Source of the DNA: Polyrhizophydium stewartii
Lineage: Eukaryota; Chytridiomycota; Chytridiomycetes; Rhizophydiales
Assembly (NCBI GenBank): GCA_027604665.1
Contig: JADGIZ010000071.1
Location: 1-30,736, forward strand
DNA: 30,736 bases
Reading direction: 5' to 3'
Below are positions 11,601-21,108 of the stretch, one piece after another. The notes beneath the pieces are model-generated. The model searched no databases. It was not told where the DNA came from and was given only the letters and a program-made list of their open reading frames with translations. Made by a program: the position numbers and the translations under genes. The number at the start of each line of letters is the position of its first letter. Within the stretch, counting starts at the first letter, position 1.

Positions 11601-14286
11601 GCCAGCGCCTCGTGTTCCGCCCGCAGCAAGCGTTTTCGATGCAAGATATTGTCGGCGGCTTTGGCAACGTGGTGCAAGCCGTTGCACGCTTCCCGCCCCC
11701 GGGAGAGATCTCGGTCGACACGATGGCGAACAGCCCATTTGTGGTCCTTCGCAACGGCGCGCTGCACATGATCTCGAAGCGGGTATGGCAGGCCGCGTAT
11801 CAGCAGACTGGCTTCCAATCGGCTCGCCGCGTTCTGGCTGACATTTCCATCGTGCTGTCGCTGCGACTTTGCCATCCAGGGCGGTGCATGGGAGGCAATC
11901 AAGATTGCGAGCAACACAGAGCACTTTTGGATTTCGGCGCAGGAGGACGAGGTGGAAGAGTTTTCAAGCACCATGTGGGCCTTCAGCGGCCCGACCGTCA
12001 AGGTGCCGCTGTTTGAAACGTCTGCCCTGGGCTTTGTTGCAGTCGTGCTGATTGAGCTCGTTGGCAGATATTGACCAGCATCGTGGTTGATCCCGTCCAA
12101 GGCGTCGACAGCTCGTTCCTCGACATGGCGCTGCACATTTCGGTCGACTTTTATCCGTTAAGTGAGTGCGGCGTGCGGCTGGTTGATGCTGTGTGCAGAG
12201 AGCGGCTCTGACAAGACACTGGGACATGACGCTGGGCAGCCGTCTTGATCCAAAAGGGACTGCTCGTCGGCATCGAGAAGAGGCTCTCGCTCAATGCGTC
12301 GCTCGACATTTCCCAGTTTGGTACCGACGCAAAGGTACCGAACACTGCGGCTCAACACCTGACCTTGCCAAACGCTCCTGCTGACATGCTTTACGCAGAG
12401 CTATTTGTTCTTACACTTTATCATTCGGCACCTGCTGGCGCTTGGGTGGGTCCCGACCGGGGCAAGAGCGATGGAATATCGGCGTCTCGCCGCTGACATG
12501 TTCTGTTTGCGTAGTCTCGAGCAAAAGGCGATCAAATTCTGCTCCAACTACCAGTCGCTCGAGTACTTTGGCCACGCTCTCGAGGTGCTGCTCCACACGA
12601 TCCTCGAGGAAGAAAACGACGCCAAAATGCAGCAGACGCAGCGAGGTTCGGACCAGTCCCGCTCTTCGTCTCAACCTGCAGCTGCTGATACGGCTCATGC
12701 GCGGCAGGGTCGCTGCTTGCGCAGACAGTGCGCTTTGTGCAGAACTTCCCAAAAAGTCTCGAGATCATTGTCAACTGCGCGCGCAAGAGCGAGATGGCGT
12801 TGTGGGGCTACTTTTTCTCGATTGTGGGCGACCCGATTGCCATGTTCGAGGTGCGTCGCCATTTGCTGCTCAGATTCTCATTCACTTTCCGACTGCTGAG
12901 CCGTGCGTGTTGGCTGCCGCAACAGAAATGCCTCAGCGTCGGGCAGCTTGGGACTGCAACGTCGTATCTCATCATCATCCAGACGCTCAAGTCGTCGGCT
13001 GTCAGCAGTCAGGTGCGTCAAAGGCCCTGTTTGCAAAGCCTGCCTTCATTTGGATTCTGATGCGTCTGTGGCTTGATTTCAGTTGGCGGTCAAGTTGCTC
13101 GAGAAGTCGTTCGAGGTGCGCGATTACGAGACTGGATCTGAGCTTGTCCGCTTTCTCAAGACCATCGAAGGTTTGTATGCCTGCAGCACGCCACACCTCT
13201 CCCGGTGATGCATTCTAACCAGGCATCTGACTCGCAGACAGCGGCGCACACGAGGAAGAGGACCAGGTGGTCGACCCTGGCCAGCCCAAGGCCGCAGCGG
13301 AACCGGCAGCGGAGCCGGCGGCGGAGGCAGTGTCTGATCCTGACATGCCCGACATGGTGCGCATCGCCTCGCCGCTTTGCGCTGAGGACCGCAGCAGCTG
13401 ACGCAGCAACCTGTCACAGTTTTACTTTGACTTGCTCGTTAACAACCAAGCGCGTGCGATCCTGAGCGAGCAGCACTTCCGCGACCTGGGTCGCTTTGCC
13501 ACGCTATTCCAGCTAAACCTGGCCGAGTGGTTGGCGCGCGAGCGGTGCGCTGGTCCATTTGTTGATGCACCACTTTGAGTGAGTCTGCGGCTAATGCCGT
13601 GCGCGCACCGTGCAGGGAAAGGACACGCTTGATCGTCCAGGACTGGAACGTCGTGTTTGCAGCTCTGCACGACCAGTTCATGTGGACCATGCCCAGTAAG
13701 TTGCGCACGCTTCTCGATCAGCTAAGAGTCTGGAGTCTGGATCTTGACATCTAGCTTGAATCGGGCTTTTGCAAGACGAGCTCCCGCCTCATCTGAGCCC
13801 TCAGCGACGCAGCGCCACGCAAGGCCAGAGCCAGCAGGATGGAGTTGGCGAGGACGGCGAGCCCGGGTCGGCGGTTGCAGCGCCGAGGCGTGCGCGCCGC
13901 ATGTCCACGCGCACGGCAGTTCAGCGGCCCTCGAACCGCAAAGAGGAGGAGATGCGGTGAGCGCAGCGGCAATCCCTCCACGCTCGTGTTCCGGACCCGA
14001 GCTGACGCTGCCGGCTCGCAGATCGCTGCAGCGCGCCGCGATGCTCGGCCAGTTTGCTGAGCTGGCTGCCATGCTTGCCGCGATGCTTCTGGATGCATAC
14101 GCCGTTGCCGAGGTCGTCGAGACAAACCCGGACGTGCTTGCACCTCTCAAGGATGCGCTCGACAAGTCAAAGTGCCGCGGATACAAGCAACTCTGCAAGC
14201 ACATTGACTCTGCCGTGGCGCTGAATGCGTCGCTTGCGCAGGCAGGCGCTGCCGCCGCTGCCGAGGCGCTGAGCAGCCTCGCGTAG
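8614..14286 (+). CDS. RIC1: RIC1, subunit of the Ric1-Rgp1 guanine-nucleotide exchange factor for Rab6/Ypt6
   Basis: RIC1 with RGP1 activates Rab6/Ypt6 on Golgi membranes for endosome-to-Golgi transport. Proposed exons: 8614-8802, 8908-9015, 9103-9275, 9342-9481 (or 9529), 9565-9665, 9742-9899, 9973-10023, 10188-10325, 10401-10455, 10518-10575, 10644-10708, 10785-10898, 10963-11001, 11076-11276, 11358-11520, 11601-11782, 11880-12019, 12079-12161, 12240-12334, 12399-12445, 12515-12645, 12708-12850, 12926-13012, 13083-13170, 13238-13356, 13420-13544, 13616-13695, 13776-13956 and 14022-14286. They join in one frame to about 1172-1188 residues, between the yeast and human lengths. It begins MYFAVGAP. 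Diagnostic blocks are ALSWTRDGYALAVAW, VYLAENWPIR, GKWKLFGNEHQEQ, the VQGGLLWF region, and NCARKSEMALWGYFFSIVG in the C-terminal domain. An acidic Ala/Pro-rich linker lies at 13240-13356. Least certain are the exon 4 end, the exon 7/8 junction and the intron at 12020-12078. The gene ends 26 bp from the convergent GPD stop. Confidence 0.93.
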
Positions 14287-14312
14287 CCGCAATAACAGAG
14301 TGCGCCGGGGGA

Positions 14313-16267
14313 TCAGATTTCATTTAGGATGGCGCTGGGCGGCAAGCCCTCGTAGCAGATGCGATAGACGGTTGTGAAGAGAGGGAATCTGCAGCGATCG
14401 TGCCAGTGTCAGCGGTTGCGCAGCGGGTGAACAGAAGTGTTGGCGAGGCATGCTTACTCTGAGGCGATCCCCCTTCCGGCAAGGATATCATGAATCTCCT
14501 TGGAAGTCAAGCTGCCCTGCAGCTTCTGGCCGTTTAGTAACTCGGCCTCGAGCACTTCAAACGACTTGCCCGTGAGCACGCGGGCTTCGGCGATGCGGCG
14601 ATTGCGGCCGCCAAAGCAAGTTGTGATGACGTCGGCGATGCCGCAGCTTTCAAAGAACGTCTCGTCGCGGATGCCCTCGTAGAACGTCTTTGCAAACTTT
14701 TTCATCTCCATCAAGCCAATGCGGATGATGGCTGCCTTGGTGTTTTCGCCGTACCTGTGCGAGCTGGGTGGTGAGCAATGCCGACAGCAAGTTGCCAGAA
14801 AAGACACGGGCCTTGCAAACTTACTTGAGGCCGTCAATGAGGCCCGCGGCAATAGCCACGACGTTCTTGAGGGCACCACAAAGCTCGACGCCAGCAACGT
14901 CCTGGACAATGTTGATGCGGAAGTAGTGGGTGTTGAAGATCAGGCGGAAGATCTCGGCGTTGGCGAGGTCCGTGTACCCGATCGTCGACTCGCAAAACTT
15001 TTCTTGCGCAACTTCGGAGGCGATGTTGGCGCCCATGAGCACCGATACATCGATCTGCAGCGATTCCTTGATGACGTCCGAGATCAGATTTAGGCCAGAC
15101 TGGCCCCCTGCATCGACGCCCTGCCCTTGCGCGCGTCAGAATCGGAGATGTTGCGTCAGGGGTCGCACGGACTGCGCACCTTGATGAGCGAGATGGCGCG
15201 GGCACCCCGCACGATCTTGTGCCTGAGCTGCTCGCATACGCCCTTGACGAACTGCGCGCGGCGTCGTCAGCAAGCGCTCAGGTTGCTGCGCCTCCCGCTG
15301 AGCGCGGGAGAATGGTCCTCGCCGCCGGCTGCCGCACCGTGGCGGCAACATGAAGGTGGCAGCGGCGCAGACACCCCCGAGGATATGGGCTGCCACGACC
15401 GCCGCGGCAGCCATAACGCCAGACGCCGCCACCGCCCCACGTCGCAACGCGGCCATGAGGCAGATCAAACTGCCTGAAAGGCGGCGGTGCTTGCCTGGTG
15501 GGGGATCACAAAGATCAGCAGCGTGGCGCCTTCGACAGACTTGAGCAGCTCGGGCACGGCCACGACGTTCTCGGGCAGCTTGACGTTGGGCAGGTACTTG
15601 ACGTTCTCGTGCGTCGTGTTGATGATGTCCGTGAGGCGTTGCCCCTGCACGATCTCCTCAAAGACCCACATGCGGACCTCGAGGTCAAAGTTGGGGTGCT
15701 GCAGCACGTTGCGGCCGACGATCTTGGCAATGGCCGATCCCCTGCATGGCGGCCGTCGGCGCGGCGTGCGTGGGGCACGAAAGGCGGGCGATCCGGCCGT
15801 TGCGGGCGGTGCAGGCGTCGCCGGCGTTCGAGCGACCGGTTGTCGGCAGTGAGCGTCAGCGTGGATACGCCGAGTCCGTGGTGGCAGGCGTGCGTTGCCG
15901 GCATTCATCGACGCAGGCGGGCGAGCGCGGCGCGCAGCGGGTGCGGCGCCGAGCAAGCACGAGGAGCGTGCGGCCAGCCGAGGGCGGGCGGGCGGTGCGA
16001 GCAGGGCGGTCAGAGGCGCTGTCGCACAAGAAGCAACGGCGATTGTCGGCGGGCAAGCAACGCCCGCAGGCGCGAGGGCGGTTGCCGGGCTGGCGACGGC
16101 GCTCACGACAGCGCGCACGGCGCCGAGAGCGAGGGCGCCCTGGCCGGCCAGCTGCCCGCGGCGCGTCGCACGCGGCCCTGCGCCGGCGGGTCGCCGCGGT
16201 GCCGGCTGGCGCAGCGAGCGGCTCCGCACCAGTTGCCAGAACCAATGAGCGCGACCTTCTCGACCAT
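14313..16267 (-). CDS. GPD1: NAD-dependent glycerol-3-phosphate dehydrogenase, cytosolic
   Basis: The enzyme interconverts dihydroxyacetone phosphate and glycerol 3-phosphate using NADH, supplying glycerol for lipids and osmoprotection and reoxidising NADH. Exons in minus-strand order are 16267-16230, 15741-15495, 15251-15180, 15120-14825, 14754-14458 and 14388-14313. They join exactly to 342 codons (341 residues; human GPD1 has 349). The glycine loop GSGNWG (9-14) is split by intron 1. Lys119 in SLIKGVD and Lys204 in GALKNVV match catalytic and structural lysines of the family. [12 protein letters not shown] and LLNGQKLQG follow, and the last exon gives [16 protein letters not shown]. The protein starts MVEKVALIG with no presequence, so I infer a cytosolic enzyme without the peroxisomal extension of yeast Gpd1. 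Intron 2 has a GC donor. Reading past 14458 would give a premature stop at once; the short last exon restores the family C-terminus. The start codon is 75 bp from the divergent CTC1-like start. Confidence 0.97.
15252..15494 (-). other. GC-AG intron (intron 2 of GPD)
   Basis: On the minus strand, exon 2 ends CACCAG and the intron begins GCAAGC; it ends GCGCAG before TTCGTCAAG. Joining here gives the continuous family sequence [12 protein letters not shown] in phase 0. AG|GCAAG is the usual context of GC-AG introns. No GT nearby restores the frame with conserved sequence. Confidence 0.85.
15742..16229 (-). other. Long first intron of GPD (488 nt)
   Basis: This is the longest intron in the window. 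It starts GTGCGG after 38 coding nucleotides and ends GCAG at 15742-15743. It is very GC-rich, and frames are open across it on both strands, including a plus-strand frame continuous with the CTC1-like gene. The translations (Arg/Ala/Gly-rich) show no recognisable domain. I see no embedded gene. Confidence 0.75.
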
Positions 16268-16342
16268 CGCCGTTTGGGCGAACCCAGATTTGGCGGCTCT
16301 GCCCGCATCGAGGTCCATCCCCCGAGCCGCCTCTTCACGCCG
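16268..16342. promoter_or_regulatory. 75-bp bidirectional promoter between GPD and the CTC1-like gene
   Basis: Only 75 bp separate the two divergent start codons, so both promoters and 5' leaders must overlap here or reach into the coding regions. Two E2F-like octamers are visible: TTTGGGCG at 16273-16280 and TTTGGCGG at 16289-16296. No TATA box is seen. Confidence 0.5.
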
Positions 16343-19300
16343 ATGCACTGCAGGATTGCCGTCGTGCAGCAGGTGCTCGGAGCCGCTACCGCTGGGGACG
16401 TCGCGCTGCCGCTGCCCGCCCGTGCTGGCCGGCGAGTGCTCTCCAACCTCGCCGGCGCCGCCCCGGTCCTGCTGGTGCTCTGCGGCCGCATCGGCGCTCG
16501 CCCCGAGGCACGACCCGACGACCCGCCGCTGCAGCTGTCCGACTCCTCCGGCGCCGTGCCGTGCGTGCTCGCCGACGCCGCGGTCGCCGCTGCGGCTGCA
16601 GCCGGAGAGCGCGACATGCTCGTGTGGGAGTGGCAGCTCGTGGCGCTGCCGGCCGGCGGTGGCATGCTGCTCGAGGTCGTCTCGGCCACGCCGCTGGCGT
16701 CGGCGCCTGTCCGAATCCGCGCGCTCGCCGAGTTCGACTTTGAGGTCGACGCCGTGCCGCAGCTCGACGCCGCGCCGCCCACGGAGCCGGCGCCAATCGC
16801 GCAGCCACGCAGCGGCCTCGCCAGCGTGCGCGGATCCGTGATTGCTCGCATGCCCGTCCAGCAGTCGGCGGGCTCGGCCCTGCTTCTTGTGCGCATCGCT
16901 TGCGATGAAGCACTGCCCGCCGCCAGCGCCGGATCCACCGTGCTGCTGTTCAAGGACAAGCCGGAGCGCATCGCCGTCTTGCGCCAGCTGATGACAGTCC
17001 GCAGCGTCCTCGACTTTTGCGACTTCAAACCCCAACGGCTTGCAATTGGCCCGTCGTCGTCGTTCAGAGTCCTCGCCCATGTGCCGGGAGTATCGTCGTG
17101 CAACCCACAACAGCTGCATCGCGCACAACCATCAGATCCTGCGGCGCTCACCCAGCGAACTATCAAGGCCCTCCCGAGGCCTTTTGAAGCTGCAACCTCG
17201 TTCGACATTGCATCCTGTAGCCACACAATAATCTCGTACTCGGGGATTGTCACTGGCTTCGTCGACGCGGCGCTCGGCATCCTTGTGCTCGACCACCAGT
17301 ACACACTCGTCTGCACACTCGCACAGCGATGCCCAGAGTGGTTGTCGCTGCGTCGGGGAACAGCTGTGCATCTCTCAAGTGTACACCTGTTCTACTCGAC
17401 GCCTGCCGAACCCGTTTATCTCGTCATGTGTCCCGCAAGCACCCTCGATATCGAATCGTTTGCGACCGAGCCTGCATCCGATCTGGCTTTGAACTCGCAG
17501 CAAGATTTGCCGCATTTGCCTGCGGCCGGCACTGCTTTCCAAGATCTCGCGACAGCAATCTCGTTCCCTGATCTGGCCAAGTTGATTACCATCAAGTGCA
17601 CCATTGCCAACGTCCTGGACGCGCGACAGATTTCACTCAAGCGCGACGCGGTGCACCCAGACGCCAGTGCGCTGGATGTTTCAACACAGATTGCGCCTTC
17701 GCTGCTATGGAAGCGCGATCACAAGCTATCCAACACAGGCGCATTAAGAGCATTCCTTGACCATGACGCGGCTTGCACAGTCCCCGGTAATTACACAGCC
17801 GATCGGCCCATTCTCTCGGTTCCAAATGTACTCGAGCTGCTTTCTCCGCCGCCCGCGATGCGCGACTCGCGGCAACAGGCTGCTGGCGACATTGTGATAT
17901 GCGCCGAGTCATCGGCGACGAGTTCGGCACCCGCGCAACCGAACGAGGGCAACGACCGTCGAAAGTCCAGCGTCGATTGCATCGGTCTTTTGTGTTCCGA
18001 CGCAGCCAAGGGCCGGCTGTTTCTCTCGGACGGCCGAGATGCCAAGATCATGCTCAGCGTGCACGTTGGCGATCATGGCCCGCAGACCTGCCAGGCGCTT
18101 TTGGGTCATCTGGTGATTGCCACCAACGCGCGCCTGGTATGCGAGCGGATCCCTGATGCCGCTTCTGCCCCATCAAGCAGCGGTGGGGCACCGGAGCCTG
18201 TGGTCCTCACGGCAGAGTTTATATATCTTGAAGTCGACGCGAGAGATATTCAAGATCTCGGCTCTCCGACATCGCCCGCTCCCGCTGCAAACGCACAGAC
18301 CGAGCAAGCTCCCGCGGTTCAGACTTCGCTGGTGCGCATAACTCCGCGCGCGCGAAGGGCACCTATCCTGCAGTACACGGTGGAGGGCGAGGCGCAGATC
18401 GAGACTGTCCTCGAGTGCACGGCGGTGCCAGAGATATCGTCTGATGGCGCCGAGCCTGACGCACCTGCATCCGAGGTCACTGCGCTCATCCGTTTTGTCG
18501 GAGAAGCTTGTTGTATCCCAGATCTGCTTGCCCTCGATCGCGAGTATTCTGCGACGCTGCCGAAAGGTGTCGCGGCGTCGCTGTTGGATGACTGCGTTAT
18601 CGATTGGCCCGATGGCGCGATGCTGTCGCCCGCCCATGCGGCCCCGGGCCGTGCAAGCAGCTGCGCCAGGGCGGATGACGCCACGACGAGCCGAGCTGGC
18701 GCGACAACAGCAGGGAAGCGCATTGCGACTGGCTGGTCCGAGACTCTGGCCTCGCTCAACTGTCGGATTGTCACCAAGCGTATCCAACGTGCGACAACGC
18801 CTGGGTATGAGCCCGTCTTTGCGTATCCGGCGTCGGACAGCGACAGAGATTCGCGACACGCTCGCCAACGCGCACAGAGGCACTGGGTTGGACTCGGCGA
18901 TCCGCGCGCTGTGCTGGTGCTGCATGTAGAGGATCTTGCGACCAAGCGCCTGCACGCTATCACTTGCGACGTGCGAATGCGCGCATATCCGCTCGGCTTG
19001 CTTCCCGGCCGCTGCGTGCGCATTGACAATCTGGGTGTGAGGCTCTCCCGCTATGGTGACGAATATTACCAAGCGCTTAGCGTCACGAGCTTTGTGGTAC
19101 AGCGCGAGCAAGCCGACGAACTGCTCGTCGGCGCTGTCGAATCTGGCGCAATCGGTGTTGCTGGGCAGCGGGATTGGCGACGACAGCAGCACATGCTTCG
19201 CGAAGGCTCGTTGGCAGTCGACCTTCCGCACCTCCGCCTGTCGTGGCTCGTCTCACGGGATCTCGCACCGCACACGGCGGTCCTCGATGCCCATGTGATC

Positions 19301-19930
19301 AATGTCGCCTCGGCAACCGTGTCGCTTGTGTGCCAGCGCTGCCGCTGCGTCTTAGTCGACAGCACATGCCCATCGAGTTGCGCCGACGCAGAGAAGGAGA
19401 TGACCGCCCAAGCCGTGCTCTTTGTTGACGACGGCACTGCCGAGGCGGCCATCACCATCTCCACCATCGACCAGTTTATGACAGCGTTTGCGTTTGGCGC
19501 CGCCGAGGAGCGGCAGATGGTCAAACAGCTCGAGGCCGCTGGCACAATAAGCTACGTCGCACGCTTCCTGGCCGAGCAGGACACGCACTCGACGCCCATG
19601 GCCGGAGCAGCGTCGATCTCCAAGGCGCAAGCGCAGGCGTGGCTCGAAAGGCAGTGCATCGGCGGCAAAGTGAGGCGCCGGCTGCGATTCACGGTCAGCG
19701 TGCGCTCCAGCGACGTTGTGGATTTCGACACGCTGGATCCGCCGCCATCCGAGACTTGTGTGGCGAGCGCGTCGCGGCTTCGCAAGCGTAGGCTGAACCG
19801 GGGCGAGCGTCTTGCGCCGCTCGACACGGTGTCGCCTCGCGCGATGCGCCTCCACGCCTCGGCCGTCGCTGATCTGGCCCCCGCAGCGCTCGCTCGCTAT
19901 TTGATGGAGCGCTTGGCTTTAGATGATTGA
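16343..19930 (+). CDS. CTC1-like CST-complex subunit (multi-OB-fold telomere/ssDNA-binding protein)
   Basis: CTC1, with STN1 and TEN1, binds single-stranded telomeric DNA and recruits DNA polymerase alpha-primase for C-strand fill-in. This single 1195-residue frame has no intron. An early block reads LQLSDSSGAVPCVLAD and later WEWQLVALP, an OB-type strand pattern. A second block, GIVTGFVDAALGILVLD followed by LRRGTAVHLSSVHLFY, fits a CTC1 OB fold. Near the C-terminus four of five cysteines could form a zinc ribbon: Cys997-x2-Cys1000 (or Cys1002) and Cys1009-x3-Cys1013, followed by FVDDGTAEAAI, as in the last OB folds of CTC1 and RPA1. Length matches human CTC1 (about 1217). RPA1 or POT1 are less likely on length. 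I chose ATG 16343 because the upstream frame runs antisense through GPD exon 1. The call rests on pattern and length and needs a profile search; an unrelated OB-fold protein is possible. Confidence 0.6.
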   Translation: MHCRIAVVQQVLGAATAGDVALPLPARAGRRVLSNLAGAAPVLLVLCGRIGARPEARPDDPPLQLSDSSGAVPCVLADAAVAAAAAAGERDMLVWEWQLVALPAGGGMLLEVVSATPLASAPVRIRALAEFDFEVDAVPQLDAAPPTEPAPIAQPRSGLASVRGSVIARMPVQQSAGSALLLVRIACDEALPAASAGSTVLLFKDKPERIAVLRQLMTVRSVLDFCDFKPQRLAIGPSSSFRVLAHVPGVSSCNPQQLHRAQPSDPAALTQRTIKALPRPFEAATSFDIASCSHTIISYSGIVTGFVDAALGILVLDHQYTLVCTLAQRCPEWLSLRRGTAVHLSSVHLFYSTPAEPVYLVMCPASTLDIESFATEPASDLALNSQQDLPHLPAAGTAFQDLATAISFPDLAKLITIKCTIANVLDARQISLKRDAVHPDASALDVSTQIAPSLLWKRDHKLSNTGALRAFLDHDAACTVPGNYTADRPILSVPNVLELLSPPPAMRDSRQQAAGDIVICAESSATSSAPAQPNEGNDRRKSSVDCIGLLCSDAAKGRLFLSDGRDAKIMLSVHVGDHGPQTCQALLGHLVIATNARLVCERIPDAASAPSSSGGAPEPVVLTAEFIYLEVDARDIQDLGSPTSPAPAANAQTEQAPAVQTSLVRITPRARRAPILQYTVEGEAQIETVLECTAVPEISSDGAEPDAPASEVTALIRFVGEACCIPDLLALDREYSATLPKGVAASLLDDCVIDWPDGAMLSPAHAAPGRASSCARADDATTSRAGATTAGKRIATGWSETLASLNCRIVTKRIQRATTPGYEPVFAYPASDSDRDSRHARQRAQRHWVGLGDPRAVLVLHVEDLATKRLHAITCDVRMRAYPLGLLPGRCVRIDNLGVRLSRYGDEYYQALSVTSFVVQREQADELLVGAVESGAIGVAGQRDWRRQQHMLREGSLAVDLPHLRLSWLVSRDLAPHTAVLDAHVINVASATVSLVCQRCRCVLVDSTCPSSCADAEKEMTAQAVLFVDDGTAEAAITISTIDQFMTAFAFGAAEERQMVKQLEAAGTISYVARFLAEQDTHSTPMAGAASISKAQAQAWLERQCIGGKVRRRLRFTVSVRSSDVVDFDTLDPPPSETCVASASRLRKRRLNRGERLAPLDTVSPRAMRLHASAVADLAPAALARYLMERLALDD

Positions 19931-19997
19931 AAATGCGCCATGTGAAACAATAGTCTATTTGAGCGTGCCTGCGTTCCGTCACGCTACGAGGTGCCAG

Positions 19998-21108
19998 TCA
20001 TCTTGTGGCCGCAACTTGGATCGGCTCCTCGAGCGGCAGCGACTTGGGGACCTTTGTTGCATACATTGTGCGCAACAGAGCCTCGATCGTCTGCAGATCC
20101 TCGAGCGGCGCATCAAACACCTCCCACCACGGAGGAGAGAGCGGCAACGGCTCGCCCACATCGTTTGCTGCCATATAAATGGATGCAGCGGCAATGGTGG
20201 GCGGCTGGAAGAGAACAACAGCGAGAGTTCGACCGCTGCAGAGCCGTTTACGGTCAGCATGCTATCGACGCAGGTCACGAGCATCCGCGACTGCTCACCT
20301 GTCATTGAGGTAGTTCCACGCGCGCTGCATCAGCTCCTTGTTGGACGTCAAATCGAGACTCTGCAGATAGTTGATCATGAACCCGTGTGGATGCTGGACG
20401 TGCACGTTGAAGCCGAGCTTGGCGAGCAGATGCATCTCGCCGTCCATCATGTCGTTCTTGATGGCCGTATATTTCTGCATGGGACGATGTGAGCGATCCA
20501 GCGCTGCGCTCGTCAGGCGATCAGCCCGTGGCTGCGCACGCACGGGGAAGTCGACATCGAGGATGGTCGGGGTGTGGCCGCGCCGGAGCTGGCAGAGGAA
20601 GTTGAAGACATTGATCAAGTCGCGCGGCTTGCGAGGACACTCTTCCAGCTTGGTGCTCAGGAAAAGGCACGCGGACGCTATTCGCTGAGAGGCACCAGAG
20701 CGTCAGGCCTAGACACACTCGATCGAGCCAGGTCGGCAACGTCGCCCGCACCAGCACCGAGTTGTCTCTGAACGAAGCGCAGAAGAAGAAGCGCTGGAAC
20801 AGCACCTGCGCCGTCGAGGAGGCGACCTGCGGGCTGGGCGGCCGGACCGCACCAGCAACGTTGTTCCAGCAGGAAAGCGGGCGCACACCCGCACGCACCG
20901 CGACGCAGGCGTCAGCCCAAGCCGATGCCGTCGCGGCGCCCGCGGCGGCCGCTCACAGCGAGAGCAGCAGCGACGCCGAGTTGATGAGCTCGGCGCCGAG
21001 AATGCGCAAGCAGCGCTCCGTGGCGACGGGCACGCCGTCGGTCTGCGACGGCGGCGCCACGAGCTGAGCGAGCGTCGGCTGTGTGTTGGCGAGCGAGAGC
21101 GCGGACAT
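19998..21108 (-). CDS. CCNL1: Cyclin L, short form without RS domain
   Basis: Cyclin L partners CDK11-type kinases and regulates transcription-coupled pre-mRNA splicing in the nucleus. Exons in minus-strand order are 21108-20957, 20833-20752, 20684-20544, 20474-20299 and 20235-19998, joining exactly to 263 codons. The first cyclin box contains SLPQVASSTAQVLFQRFFF, then FRDNSVLRIASACLFLSTKL and EECPRKPRDLINVFNFLCQL. The second box has GEMHLLAKLGFNVHVQHPHG, QRAWNYLNDS, FQPPTIAAASIYMAA and a Trp-containing loop SPPWWEVFDAPLEDLQ. Every block aligns with animal cyclin L in order and spacing across the joins. The protein stops at 262 residues, soon after the second box, whereas animal cyclin L continues with a long Arg/Ser-rich tail. 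I see no RS sequence downstream: the plus-strand CTC1-like gene ends 67 bp away. The symbol marks the family; L1 and L2 cannot be told apart here. Confidence 0.94.

Noticed and set aside
8614..14286. RIC1 as a frameshifted pseudogene
   Set aside because: Frames change about 28 times, but nearly every change falls at plausible GT...AG borders, and conserved blocks rejoin in order. Introns explain it better than decay.
15746..16342. A 199-codon upstream in-frame extension of the CTC1-like reading frame
   Set aside because: It runs antisense through GPD exon 1 and its first intron, codes for Arg/Ala-rich sequence with no domain, and is explained by stop-poor GC-rich DNA. ATG 16343 gives a protein of the expected length.
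15856..17316. A 486-codon minus-strand frame opposite the start of the CTC1-like gene
   Set aside because: It is Ser/Arg/Ala-rich with no recognisable domain, and overlaps GPD exon 1 in a different frame.
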